From assembly GCA_035772405.1 (NCBI GenBank), contig JAYKKM010000047.1, positions 6,123,501 through 6,187,500 on the forward strand: a stretch of DNA of 64,000 nucleotides, given 5' to 3'. Below, one piece after another: positions 19,644-30,944 of the stretch. This DNA is from Chrysogorgia sp. JL179-B06 (taxonomy: Eukaryota > Cnidaria > Anthozoa > Scleralcyonacea > Chrysogorgiidae). Made by a program: the position numbers and the translations under genes. Each line of letters begins with the position of its first letter. Position 1 is the first letter of the stretch. The notes below the pieces were generated by a model. It did no database searches, was not told the DNA's origin, and worked only from the letters and a program-made list of their open reading frames with translations.

Positions 19644-20962
19644 AATGGTATTAATAATGTAAATATATTTTAAATAAATACATTTTAACAGCTAGTATGC
19701 ATGTCAACAGATGTTGAAACAGATTTATTTTTAATTTTTTCTATTAGAGTAATTTCATGGGTATTAATATTGTAAATATCATTTTAATAACTAGTATGCA
19801 TGTTAACTATAGTTAAAATCTAAAACTCATTGTCGCTTGTAAAGTCACACGTCTGTCATGTCTATTGATAATAAAGACTATTTTCACCGTTTCCTTATAT
19901 TGGTTCGTTGCTGACCTTGTACCGTTTCTGTTTCGCATAACGTCCTCCAACATTTCCTCTAACAACTGGTGCTGCAATATCTCCCTGGGTTGCAATCGTC
20001 AGGTCATTGTTGTGTTTCTGGGATTCAACCATAAGGTCATTGTTGCAGGATCTTGAACAATTACATCGGGAGGCCTCTATCGCTTCATCGTTTTTATTAT
20101 TGCTGTATCGCTATCTATAAGTGCTTGAACAATTATATTGATTTCGACTTTAATCGTATTAATAACACCAATGGAGTTCGTCAATCAACCTATCTAACTG
20201 CTTTTAAGAACCTTTTAAAAACTTTTTAAGAACTTTATATGAACGTTTAAGAATTTTTAAGCTAATTTAATACTTTTAATTTAATACCTATGTTAAGTAA
20301 TTATTTTTTATATTTTGTACTTTATTGTTCACAGGTCCTCCCTGAAAATCATTTTTGCGAGTGGGGCTTTTCCTGTCAAAATATTGTTTCAAATAAAAAA
20401 AAAATTGAAACCACGCCCTCGTACGTTTGGATGGAAAGGAACATTTCTCCTCTGCCTTCATGAGGGTAGTCAGTTTTGCGGGTAAGCGTACCATTCCTCC
20501 AGTCCTGGTACTGCAAGAAGACATCATTTAGCCATGTGAATCGCTAATCATCTTAGGTGATGTATAATAATAATAATAATAATATATGTATATGTATGGC
20601 TTGATGAACTGATTTATTTTCCTAACATGGTCAGTCCGTGACTCACATTTATCCAGTCAAAGAAATCATTCATTATTTCACAGAACTGTGCAGTTGCCAG
20701 GACCTCTTCGTTGCCACTTCTTTGAAGAGTTATTGCCACTGACTGAATTACCGACTTGCCTGACCGACTTGCTGTAGGAAGTGAGCACGATGTGATCCAT
20801 CGTCAATTTGGGCAAAGTGTGCAAACCAAATTCCTGAGCACCATAGAAGAGGTCTGCTATGTGCTTAAGGTGGCTCGATCTAATCTCGCGACGTGCGTGA
20901 TTCGTGTATAAAATTACGAACGTGAGAAATTTGCGTGTAACGTCCACGCAAAAAGTAAACAG
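19644..20962. other. No gene recognised
   Basis: AT-rich DNA with small unrelated ORFs and a (TAA)n patch at about 20,566. Nothing could be assigned. Confidence 0.4.
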
Positions 20963-21046
20963 TAGTCCTAACCCCAACATAACCCTAATCCTAATCCTAA
21001 CCCTAACCCTATATCTAATACTAACCCTAACTCTTACGATAATGCT
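20963..21046. repeat. Interstitial telomere-like repeat
   Basis: Degenerate CCCTAA/CCTAAT units (TAACCCTAATCCTAATCC, then TAACCCTAACCCT) over about 80 bp. This is the C-rich strand of the animal telomere repeat TTAGGG. Unique DNA lies on both sides, so it is interstitial. Confidence 0.7.
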
Positions 21047-21494
21047 TTATATTAGAATAGCTGATTTTAATTTCGAATTTTACTACCGATAGAATATGTG
21101 ACGTCATTTCGGGATTTATATGAAACTTTTTAAAATGAAACGCTTATATGAAACGCTTTATAAAAACAACTTTTCGCGGTTTCATTTATCTTAAAAAAAT
21201 TACTAAAATAAAGAATGGGCTAAAAGTCAATTATGACATGAGTTCGTTTGTGAGACAACTCTCAAACTGCGAATCCTGGCAGGAAAGAACCATTGGTCAG
21301 CGACGGCGAAAACTCGGCATCAAAAACACCACATTTTCTGGGATTTGTGGCTTGTTTATTCGGAGGTTTTTGGGGAAATAAGCTTAACGCTGGAGATGAT
21401 GACGCTGGAGACGATGAAGTGGTACACATACATCCAGGTACACTCAATACAAGAAGCAGAAGCTGACATGAACTATCTCGACAAGCGCCATAAT

Positions 21495-22925
21495 TTAGGC
21501 TTCTTCTTTGGGTACAGGAGCACAGAACGTGTCATCGTGCGGCATGATGAAACACACAAAATGACATCATGTAGTTATACTGTCAGTTATAAAACATCTT
21601 AACTTAATTACATGGCTTGTATTCCATTTATTTCATGTGCATAAGTTAAGAGTGAAAATTTAATACGTGGATATATAGGAACAACATGCATACCAGTACA
21701 ACAATGTAGGAGTGCTGAATTGTAAAAACGTGGAAATGTGGTAATGTGGTAATGTGGTAATGTGGAAATGTGGAAATGTGGTAATGTGGTAATGTGGAAA
21801 TGTGGAAATGTGGTAACGTGGAAATGTGGAAATGTGGTAATGTGGAATTGTGGAAATCTGGTAATGTGAGGAGGGAGGGGTGGTTGCAAAATTCAGCAAC
21901 TCTTAATTAGCTGCGTGGCGACCCGCCGGGGTAGTTGGTGAACTATAAATTTGGATTACATTTACAATAGTAACCATGAATAAATCAAGACTCCATATAC
22001 CCATTTAATTGTTCAAATTTGTACACTGAAATTAATTTACTCCTTACAGTATTAAAGCATGAAACAGATACCATACAAGAAAATCTTGTCATCTAAACAG
22101 CCACCTAATAACTTTTTTATTCCTTGAAAGTATTATTTTTGCCTGCAAGTGGACTACATTTAGTATTTAGATAGCTATCTATTAGTACTAATTGCACGTT
22201 AACCAGGAGAAGTAAAACCTGTAAGTCATAAAATATTACTTTGTCAAATTAAGTTATTAAAGATAACAGTTGAACATATCTTGAACTCACTATCTACTTT
22301 GTCCTAGCTAGCGGTAAGGATTTAATGGCTTAGAGTTATGAAAGCAACACCCTATGGAAAGTTCATGGTTTTGATGGCCTTCAGGACATTTCACAGAGAT
22401 CAGTGGGGTGATAAATGAATGTGCTAAAATATTTATCCGTTTCTAAATTTATAACTTTGACCAGCATAAGAATATCTGAAATAGGAATTTTGACAATAAA
22501 CTTTGCCAGATGTCAAAATTTGCCATTAATCCTTTCCCTCTATTAGCTTAAACGTTTTGAACACATATTGAATGAGCTAAATTGCTGAAAATTTTATGCC
22601 AAGTTACAAGTATTAAGAATCGAAATAAGTTTACTTCATACACATACAATCAATCTTTGACTGCTATTTGTAGTAAGGTTGGTATATATTTTCTATGCAT
22701 AAAAATTACGACAGACCACAACAAAATATCAGGATATAACAATACAAAAAATAACTTTTTTAATCACATTGCAATGAAAAAATTCACATTATAAGCATTA
22801 TACAGTTGCACATATTTATACATTGTTTATAATATGATGGATGCTGCAGTCTGCAATTCTTTCAGTTCTACGACATGCTTAATGAAAGTGAACAATATCG
22901 GGCCACGGCAAACGGCCTAAAGCAT
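21495..22925. repeat. Dispersed repeat, copy B (partner at 8.7-10.2 kb)
   Basis: It shares its left about 260 bp and its right about 55 bp with copy A. At 22,865-22,920 a good acceptor (TTCTTTCAG) is followed by an open exon-like stretch FYDMLNESEQYRATANGLK, which is disrupted in copy A. This may be the last trace of a gene carried by the repeat. The rest of the middle, 21,880-22,860, is AT-rich with no recognised gene. Confidence 0.45.
21735..21875. repeat. 10-bp-type minisatellite GTGGAAATGT/GTGGTAATGT
   Basis: About 14 tandem near-copies of a 10-mer inside copy B. Copy A has only a few units at the equivalent place (about 8980-9010), so the array expanded after the two copies split. Confidence 0.85.
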
Positions 22926-22945
22926 TGGAGGATAGAATAATATAT

Positions 22946-23031
22946 TTAGACAACGAGCACGAGTTTTCTATCATGAGCTGCCCGAGTTGACTATCGCTCA
23001 TAGAAAACGAGGGCGAGTTGTCTAATTGTTT
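22946..23031. repeat. Foldback palindrome
   Basis: The arms TTAGACAACGAGCACGAGTT and the inverse of AACGAGGGCGAGTTGTCTAA enclose a short loop with ATGAG/CTCAT. Imperfect arms of about 30 nt. Confidence 0.6.
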
Positions 23032-23329
23032 TAGTTTAAATTAGTTACCAGTTTCTAACACAAAAACTAATTTTTATTTCATAAAAAAATTGTAAATATT
23101 CTTTCGAATAATAAAAACGTTTTATACGCGTCCGACTGTTGCCCGAATGTTGCCGAAGATGCGCTATATATAGTGAAAGCATCACGTGTTTCGACAGCTC
23201 ATTCATCAAACGAAGATCAAACTTTCTCCCTTTTAAGCGTGTCAAAAGAAAACAGCAAACAAGCTGCCAAGCAAAGGCAGAGTCTCAAGAAACGTTTTAA
23301 ATAGCAGAGATTGCAAGGATAAAGTTTAC

Positions 23330-24140
23330 ATGGACGATCCAAAGTAATTGTTGTTGACAATATTCACCGAACAACCCTGAAACTGGAAATTTGGAGCAGA
23401 GTGAAAGAACGACTCTCGACCTGTCATCGATGATTGATCGATGTTTACATCAACAGCTGAGAACGGTGGTCGAGCTGAAACTGTAGACTTCGGAGGAACT
23501 GTTATGGACATTCTTCCCTTGGCTTGCTCCTCGGCTTTTTTGTCGTTTCCACAGGGCATCTTGGAGACTCGCGGACTTCAAACATTTTCCAATCTGATTC
23601 ATCTTCTTCGTCGAGAAGACCACCTTGATGATTTTTCTTGGCTAATATAGCACCTGGAACGTCGCGTTGGAGCTCAAAATAGCGTTTTCCACCAGCGGTT
23701 GTTCTTAATACCAGCATTTCCTTTCTCATTTGCCTTTGGTTCTCACGACCTCTCTTGCCAAAGTAAAAGGTTATGTAGAACCAAGCAGTACGCAGGAGTT
23801 GTGTGGGACATTTTTAATTCGCCAGACCAAGCTGCTCTTCCTCAAACAACTTCTCAACCTGTTCCTTGGTAATGGGATGTTTATGGATAACACCTGCAAT
23901 TTTTCCTTCTCTTCACAATGATTTTGCAAATGCGTCAAGAGCATCATTTGCTTGTTTGAATTGGGGGTCGTTTATTATTGACCAAGGCTTGTTGTTTGTG
24001 GCGCCTTTAACAAATCTTTCGACTACTGCACGGATTGATTTCAGTGACGACACTTTAAAGAATGAACCATCTTTCTTACGAACACAAAGGTAAAACTTTT
24101 TTAAGCAATTTACCAATTCTTCTTTTGACATTTCTTGTGT
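23330..24140 (-). pseudogene. Crypton-like (tyrosine-recombinase-derived) gene remnant
   Basis: On the minus strand: EELVNCLKKFYLCVRKKDGS, then SLKSIRAVVERFVKGA and SIINDPQFKQANDALDAFAK at about 23,915-24,110. Then, in other frames, RENQRQMRKEMLVL and RYFELQRDVPGAIL (about 23,600-23,750). A Cys/Asn-rich tail GCSVNIVNNNYFGSS lies at about 23,330. The first part matches the DUF3504/Crypton-type domain found in ZMYM- and QRICH1-like proteins (family recalled, not searched). Several stops and frameshifts make it a pseudogene. The N-terminal end is replaced by the CACGTG repeat array. Confidence 0.55.
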
Positions 24141-24149
24141 ATTCCCCTT

Positions 24150-24510
24150 ATGAAAATTCCACATGTATTCACACGTGTGATTCCATGTGAATCGGTGTGA
24201 AACTATGTGATCACATGTGATCACATGTGAATCCCCATGTGATCGCATGTGAAGATATTCACACGTGTGAATTAGATTTGCACACGTGTGAATTAGTTTT
24301 TCACACATGTGAATCACTACTTTTCACACGTGTGAATCACTTTTCACACGTGTGAATTAGTTTTTCACACGTGTTAAACACGCGTTAATCACTTTTCACA
24401 CGTGTGAATTACTTTTCACACGTGTGAATCTCTTTTCGCACGTGTGAATCTCTTTTCACACGTGTGAATCTCTTTTCCCAAGTGTGAATTAGCTTTTCAC
24501 GCATGTTAAG
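24150..24510. repeat. Array of CACACGTGTG palindromes
   Basis: About 20-bp units such as TTCACACGTGTGAATCTCTT. I count nine CACGTGTGA cores plus variants with CACATGTGA. Each unit is itself a palindrome centred on CACGTG, an E-box sequence. Related CACATGTG words recur at 24,965-25,050, so the array may be one end of a larger element. Confidence 0.85.
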
Positions 24511-25560
24511 TTCTGGCTCAAATATGACGGCGCGCGATATCATCCGCCTATAAAAATTATATTCACATGTGAAAGTATATTTTAATTAGGGTCGGTATAA
24601 TATGCCATACAGTATTACAGAAACCAACATGTGAATTCTTGAGCTCAAAATTAGGATCATAGCCTTGTTGACCCCAACTTTAAGGTTGATCGTTTAATGG
24701 CGCTCATGTGGGGGATGATGTGACACTATTTTATTTATTTAATGGCAATGCATCTACTAAATATAATTACTACCAAATTACCAATAAATTATAAACATGT
24801 TGTACTGCGCTGGAAATTTGAAATACAAATTGAGCGAAGGCAAGTCGTCAGTGGACACTGATGAAGGGCCTTCGCTAGAAACACGACACCTCCTACACAC
24901 TATTTCGGCAGTACACCACACTTTTATCTACAGTATTCTATTTGTGCTGATAAATTAATTTAGGACAATATCCACATGTGATATCCTATGCGATCACATG
25001 CATACACAGATCACACGCATACACAGATCACACAGATTCACATGTTAAAATGTGTCATTACATAAAATTTAATAAAAAACGAAATTATATTGTATGTCCA
25101 TTGAACTAATTTATTATCATTACACACTATTAATGTAATACAATAGGCTAATTGATTGTACCAAGAATACTAGATGATGACTGTACATTTAACCACAATG
25201 CTGTCCATATTTAAATTATTTCTCATTATTGTATTATTTAAACATTGTTTTATATAATTTTATTAGTCAACCATTTTCTTTTTGTCAAATGGAATCTAAA
25301 TATTTAATGCTCAACTTTTTGCAAGATATATTCAATAGGCAGCTAGAAATTATTGAAATTAATTGCACAACCTTACAACATTTTAGCAATCATAAAACTT
25401 GAAGTACATTATATATACACTGTATCTCATATGACTATACAGTATACACAACATCAACATTAATTAAAAGTTAATATTCAAATATATCATACGAATTAAG
25501 ATAATAATATTGTTAGCCTGATAACACTTCAACCAAATGTTAAATTAATGTCAATCCCTA
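24511..25560. other. AT-rich region without gene
   Basis: No coding signal is seen. Small inverted pieces (GAGCGAAGGC and GGCCTTCGCTAG near 24,835-24,885) and CACATGTG words near 24,965-25,050 are the only structures. Confidence 0.35.
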
Positions 25561-25633
25561 TCAAACATATTTGGCAACTTACAGAGAAATACTTCACATC
25601 CATTCTGCAGGGATTGAATCAGAACATACTTGT
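25561..25633 (-). pseudogene. CACTA-like transposase, piece beyond the gypsy insertion
   Basis: Read on the minus strand across the 5-bp duplication, the frame continues from the piece at 39,320 as YVLIQSLQNGCEVFLCKL. It runs into GTAAGT, a splice donor, at about 25,574. Continuity of frame and the CTTGT duplication on both sides show that the gypsy element split one exon. Confidence 0.6.
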
Positions 25634-25756
25634 TGTGACGTCATCTACCTAATTGTGACTGTTGCCCCCAGCAGGGGATTGACCTTGAAGAGTAAGCAGA
25701 ATGGAGCTTGTAAATAAAGTCTAGCTTGAATAAACCTTTTAAAACCACACATTACA
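25634..25756 (+). repeat. Gypsy-1 5' LTR
   Basis: 123 bp, TG...CA ends, with AATAAA at about 25,732. It differs from the 3' LTR by several substitutions and small indels. The following bases TGGTGTCAGCAGTAGTC start with the TGG expected of a tRNA primer-binding site. Confidence 0.9.
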
Positions 25757-25856
25757 TGGTGTCAGCAGTAGTCTGGACGCTCAGGTAAGCGACTGTGAAC
25801 AATTCTAGTGATATTGAACGTATTACAAGTGTTTACTTATCGAAAGTGTTTCGATA

Positions 25857-26834
25857 ATGTTGGAGAACGATGGTCCGCCGCCCGTTGCACAGCCAAGAGC
25901 TCCCCAAATGCTTCCTGTCAATATCCCTTTGCCTCCGCCGCTGGACATGCACAGCAACCTAGCAACAAGTTGGAAACGATTCAAACGAATGTGGCATAAT
26001 TACGAGATAGCAGCGAGGCTTCAAAACGAAAGCAATGAGCTTCGTACGGCCACATTACTGACCTGTATTGGACCGGATGCCCTTGATGTGTTTGATGGCC
26101 TAGACTTAACACAAGAGACGGACAGAGAAAACATTATGATTGTCCTGTAGAAGTTAGAAGCATTTTGCGTTGGCCAGACCAACGAGACATACGAGCGATA
26201 CAAGTTTAACAAGAGAGATCAAGAAACGAGCGAATCTATCGACTGCTATGTCACCTCTTTGAGATCGCTTGCGAAAACGTGTAACTATGGTGATCTTAAA
26301 GATAGTCTCATCAGAGACCGCCTGGTAATGGGTATTCAGGACAACAGTGTGCGGAAACGACTGCTCCAGGATGGCAAGCTCATTCTCAAGACCTGTATAG
26401 ATATTTGTCGTGCGGGTGAATCTACGGCGAAGAAGATGAACGAAATGAGACAAGCTGAGTCTGTACACTATACTCGTCAGGAGAAACTACCACAATCCAG
26501 GGAGAACCTGGAAAAAGATGCTAGTGACATTCGTAAATGAAGAGCAACACAATTTTCACAAAGCCTGTGTAAGTTCTGTGGCAAAAATATTATGCGAAAA
26601 GAGAAATGTCCGGCATGGGGCAAGACATGCATGGCATGTGGAGGAAAGAATCATTTTGCTGCAGTTTGCAAACGAAGCAACAAGCCAAAACAACGTGTGA
26701 ATGCAATGTACAACCTGGAGGGTGGTGGGAATGATGAGGATAACTATTTGTTGACAGTTACCTCTACAGAAACCATTGGAGCAGTACACTCGGATGGCAA
26801 GAAATATCCAAGAAGAATTTTCACATCTCGGTGA
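25857..26834 (+). pseudogene. Gypsy-1 gag and nucleocapsid
   Basis: The ATG at 25,857 opens a Pro-rich N-terminus and a capsid-type helical region (ATLLTCIGPDALDVFDGLDL, then FCVGQTNETYERYKFNKRDQ). In-frame stops occur at 26,148 (TAG) and 26,538 (TGA) without change of register. The nucleocapsid shows CKFCGKN and a full knuckle CMACGGKNHFAAVC near 26,630-26,670. A final stop at 26,832 is followed by a frame change into protease. Gag would package the RNA. The second gypsy (53.7 kb) has the homologous gag open. Confidence 0.8.
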
Positions 26835-27184
26835 TCCACGATACCCCTGTGAAATTTCAGTTGGACTGTGGAACAACAGTCAATATTATCCCTGAGGATA
26901 TCTACCAGCATATTTTTCAAGACCCCCAGTTCAAGCTACTGGAGACATGTACAACACCGCTGGTTATGTTCAACAAGTCAGTGATGTCCCCACTTGGTAA
27001 GCTTATCATGGACACAGTGAACCCTAGGAACCAAGTCCATTACAAGGTAGAATACCTGATTGTGGGACCTGGGTTTACACCACTACTCGTTGCCTACACC
27101 ATCCAGCAACTGCAGCTCATGACAGTCAACACTGACAATGTTCTATCCATGATGACAAGGCTCCCACTCTCAAACCTACCTTAA
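26820..27184 (+). pseudogene. Gypsy-1 retropepsin
   Basis: This aspartic-protease-like region has VKFQLDCGTTVNIIPEDIY, where the active-site triad position reads D-C-G, and a later hydrophobic strand (PLGKLIMDTV). The region has no ATG of its own and is joined to gag by a frame change. The Cys after the catalytic Asp is unusual for retropepsins and may be decay. Confidence 0.6.
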
Positions 27185-27186
27185 CA

Positions 27187-28543
27187 ATGACTGAGATCCT
27201 TTCACAATACAGGGATATCTTCATTGGTCAAGGGGGCTTCACAGAGGAACTTCACCTGCAGGTTGACGAGTCTGTTTTGCCCGTGCAAATTCCTGTCCGG
27301 CGAGTTCCCCGTGCAATGAAAGGCCCAATAAAACAGGAGCTGGATCGACTTCAAGAGCTGGGGATCATCCAACCGGTTTCTGTCCCCATCAGTTGGGTCT
27401 CTTCAATGGTTGCAGCAACCAAGCGTAATGGAAGCATCAGGTTGTGCCTTGACCCAAAACCTTTGAATCGGGCTCTACAACGAAACCTCTATCGACTTCC
27501 AACTATTGATGATCTCCTGCCCGACCTCTTCGCAGCGAAGGTGTTTAGTGTTGTTGATGCCAAAAATGGTTTTTGGCATGTTCCCCTACATGAAGCCAGT
27601 AGTTTTCTTACCACATTTGCCACTCCTTGGGGGCGCTGTCGCTGGACGCGCATGCCCTTTGGTATCTCACCTGCCCCTGAAGAATTCCAACGGCGTATGG
27701 AAGGTGCCCTGCAAGGTTTACAAGGCGTAACACCAACCATTGATGACATCCTAGTGTATGGATCTGGCAACACACTCGAGCAAGCGACTAAAGATCATGA
27801 CCAGAAGCTCAGTGCCCTTCTTGATCGCTGTCGGGAAAGAGGAATTAAGCTCAATGAAGAGAAGCTTAAGCTGCGTCTCCCTGAAGTTACATTTATGGGA
27901 CATGTCATGACAGCTCATGGATTGAAACCGGATCCTACCAAAATTGAGGCCATCCAGAAGATGCCTGTTCCTACCAGCAAACAGGATGTCCGTAGATTAC
28001 TTGGTACAGTCAATTATTTACAAAACCTATCTGGGATTACTTCTCCTTTGCGAGACCTCCTCAAGGAAGATAATCTGTTCCAGTAGGATGACAATGTCCA
28101 GGGACGGTGTTTTAACGAAGTCAAGTCCATTCTGTCACAAGCTCCTGTTTTACGTTATTTTGACCCCGCATTACAGCTTGAGTTACAGAGCGATGCCTCC
28201 CAACGTGGTCTTGGAGCCTGTTTGATGCAGGGAGGTCAACCCATTGCATATGCCTCCTGAGCACTGACGGAAACAGAATCCATTATGCTCAAATAGAGAA
28301 AGAAATGTTGTCCATTGTCTTCGGTCTTGAGCGTTTCGAGCAGTATGCCTATGGAAGGGAAATCAAAGTTGAGACTGATCATAAACCCCTCGAGTCCATC
28401 TTCAAGAAGAGTCTCCTGTCTGCGCCCAAACGACTACAGCGGATGCTGCTTCATCTTCAACGATTTGATCTGGTCGTGCAGTACAAGAAGGGAACCCAGA
28501 TGTATTTGGCTGACACCTTAAGCCGAGCTTATCCTCCAGTACA
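27187..28543 (+). pseudogene. Gypsy-1 reverse transcriptase and RNase H
   Basis: The open stretch 27,187-28,086 holds all RT blocks: PVRRVPRAMKGPIKQELDRL, IRLCLDPKPLNRAL, FSVVDAKNGFWHVPL, MPFGISPAPEEFQRRM, a catalytic TIDDILVYG, KLKLRLPEVTFMGHVM and KQDVRRLLGTVNYL. The catalytic block reads IDD, against the YVDD usual for the family. TAG at 28,084 and TGA at about 28,258 interrupt the RNase H (QLELQSDASQRGLGACLM, then KVETDHKPLESIF and GTQMYLADTLSRA) without changing frame. It ends at the MITE insertion. Confidence 0.9.
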
Positions 28544-28781
28544 CCCTTACGAAAATTTCATATGTCATTTCACATGTGAAAAAAAATATTTCATATATGG
28601 AATTGGAACTTTTTCATATGTGAAATGTCCATTTCATATGTGAAATTGGAACATTTTCACATATGGAAATGCAATTCATATGTGAAATGTCATGGTTCAC
28701 AATTTCACATGTGAAACTTTCATATATGAAACATATTTTTCACATATGAAATATTTTCACATATGGAATTGGAACCTTTTC

Positions 28782-28816
<35 letters not shown>

Positions 28817-29198
28817 CGTTTAATAAATTGTTTTGCAACCCATGGGTTGAATTACACAATTTTACAATAATATAATAGACAATAAAAAATATTCAAACCT
28901 ATATTTTAAGTTAAAATATTTAAAAATCATTAAAAATAAAACAAGAATTAATTAATAAGTTTATAAATGTTAGCAGGAATAAAAGTGTTTTTGTAACGGG
29001 TTGTGTTACATTTAGGTAAAGTGAGTATATTCTTCTTACGAAGATTATAGCAAGATTGCTTTTTGTTCGGCAACAGAGAGTGAAGTTGATGGTGATCATC
29101 TGATATTATAGAGTTAAATAATTCACATGTGAAACTTTAATTTCACATATGAAATACCTGATTCATATGTGAAATGACATATGAAATTTTTGTAAGGG
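28544..29198. mobile_element. MITE with CATATGTGAAAT repeats, inside gypsy-1
   Basis: Terminal inverted repeats CCCTTACGAAAATTTCATAT and, inverted, CCCTTACAAAAATTTCATAT continue through ATGTCATTTCACAT. The ends are filled with palindromic TTTCATATGTGAAAT words. The middle, 28,782-29,118, is a foreign LINE tail. The element separates RNase H from integrase of gypsy-1. Confidence 0.75.
28782..29118 (-). mobile_element. 5'-truncated LINE tail nested in the MITE
   Basis: A (GATA)n run followed by CGTTTAATAAATTGTTTTGC is the inverse of the LINE end at 53,660-53,725 (GCAAAG...TTTATTAAACATCTATC). It is therefore a minus-strand 3' end of the same LINE family, ended by its TATC microsatellite. Confidence 0.6.
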
Positions 29199-29203
29199 CA
29201 GCC

Positions 29204-30618
29204 ACCTTGTGAGAGCACCTATGAAGATGTTCTGCATATTCATGATCCTCAAGGTGAAACAGCAAAGGACACTGAGGCTATAGATATGGCCAGTTCTCTT
29301 GCAATCTCCAAAGAAGCCCTTGCCTTGACCCAGCAAGCAAGATGAAAGCCCTTGCCTTGACCCAGCGACCAAGATGAAAGTTTGCAGCAACTGAGATTAA
29401 CCATCCAAGAAGGTTGGCCTGACAGTAGTGATGTTCCCGAGAATTTGAAGCCATATTTTACTTTCCGTGACGAGTTGAGCTTCCAAAATGGCCTGATCTT
29501 CAAGGGGGAGCGTCTGGTAATTCCGCAGAGCATACGAGAGGATATGAAAGCCCGCATACATTCGAGCCATATTGGAGTTCATGATATTGGAATGGAGAGA
29601 ATGATCAAGGACTTACTGGCATACGTTTCAAAGTGCTCAACATGTAATGCAAACCCAGTCCAACAACCAAAGCAACCGCTACACTCTCACGTCATTCCAT
29701 CCAGGCCATGGCAGACCATTGCCTCGGACCTCTTTGAGCTAAATGGGGTGGACTACTTGATTACGGTTGACTACCACTCACGTTTCTTTGAAGTGGATCG
29801 TCTTAACAACAAGACTGCTCCAGAAATAATCCTCAAGCTCAAAGCCCACCTAGCCAGGCATGGTCTTCCAGAACAGCTGTTCTCGGACAATGGTCCTCCA
29901 TACAATTCCAGTCAGTTTGCAGAATTCTCCAAGAATTAAGGCTTCACACATTTAACCAGCTCACCAGGTTTTCCCCAGTCCAATGGAAAAGTGGAAAATG
30001 CTGTCAAGATCGTCAAGCATCTCATGCTCAAGGCCATACAGTCGAAACGAGATCCATACTTAGCCGTACTGGACTGGCGAAACACACGCAGTGAAGATCC
30101 TAGCAGCTCACCAGCACAAAGGCTTTTCAATCGTTGCACCAGAACCCTTATACCAACTTCCAGGAATCTCTTACAGTCTGAAATACCTGCAGACATCTCC
30201 ACCAAACTCGCTGATCAGAAGAAGAAACAACAAAAATATTTCAACAGAAATGCACATGAATTGCCAAACTCAAGGCTGGTGATGTGGTGAGGATCAAACC
30301 CATGTCGACCATGAGAAAGGGTGAGAAGTGGGTGAAAGGGACCATGTGGTTACTGAAAATGGCACACACTTGCGGAGAAACAGAAGACACCTGAAGCTGA
30401 CCAACGAGTATTTGCAGATACACGACGAGGACATCATACCACCAGATTCTGGGGATGAAGATGGTAGTCACATTCCGCAGGCAACTGAACCATCCACAAC
30501 AGTGACTCCAAGTCAACAGCCAAGTCTATCAGATCAGAGCCCTAACCAGACGAGAACCAGGTTAGGTCGTTCCATTCGACGTCCAGAACATTTAAGGGAC
30601 TATGTATTGGATAATTAA
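29204..30618 (+). pseudogene. Gypsy-1 integrase
   Basis: The N-terminal linker region (REDMKARIHSSHIGVHDIGM, then CSTCNANPVQQPKQPL) contains the HH-CC-type zinc region. The DDE core shows IASDLFELNGVDYLITVDY, QLFSDNGPPYNSSQF and, after an in-frame TAA at 29,937, SNGKVENAVKIVKHLM. The C-terminal domain is broken by another frame change around 30,290, and the last frame holds GTHLRRNRRHLKLTN, a GPF-like tail. Integrase would insert the cDNA. This copy is dead. Confidence 0.85.
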
Positions 30619-30712
30619 GAAATAATAAACATGTGCTAATAACTGTTTAAGTCAACCAAGTAAAACTGAATTCTGAAATAGGTTGAGTTTTCTTTCATAT
30701 AGTTTTGTTATG

Positions 30713-30721
30713 ATCTCAAAC
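30713..30721. repeat. 9-bp target-site duplication, left
   Basis: ATCTCAAAC here and at 39,149-39,157 flanks the 8.4-kb transposon exactly. Confidence 0.85.
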
Positions 30722-30944
30722 CAGAGGTGTTCAGCCTATCCCACGATGCATTGCGAACAGACTATATTATCAATTGAGCGCGCTGCCAGCTTGGCATTCT
30801 GGTCATGGAAGTGATAGAGAGCGAGTCTACTGTAATAAAGAAAGATCAGTTGATTGTATTGTATTGTATTGTATCGAAGATGTGGAAAGAAATTATGTTT
30901 TTAGCACGGCAACTTCATTTTGCTTATATGCTCGCGTTGCTCAC

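Noticed and set aside
20963..21046. Chromosome end
   Set aside because: The telomere-like repeats are short, degenerate and flanked by other sequence on both sides.
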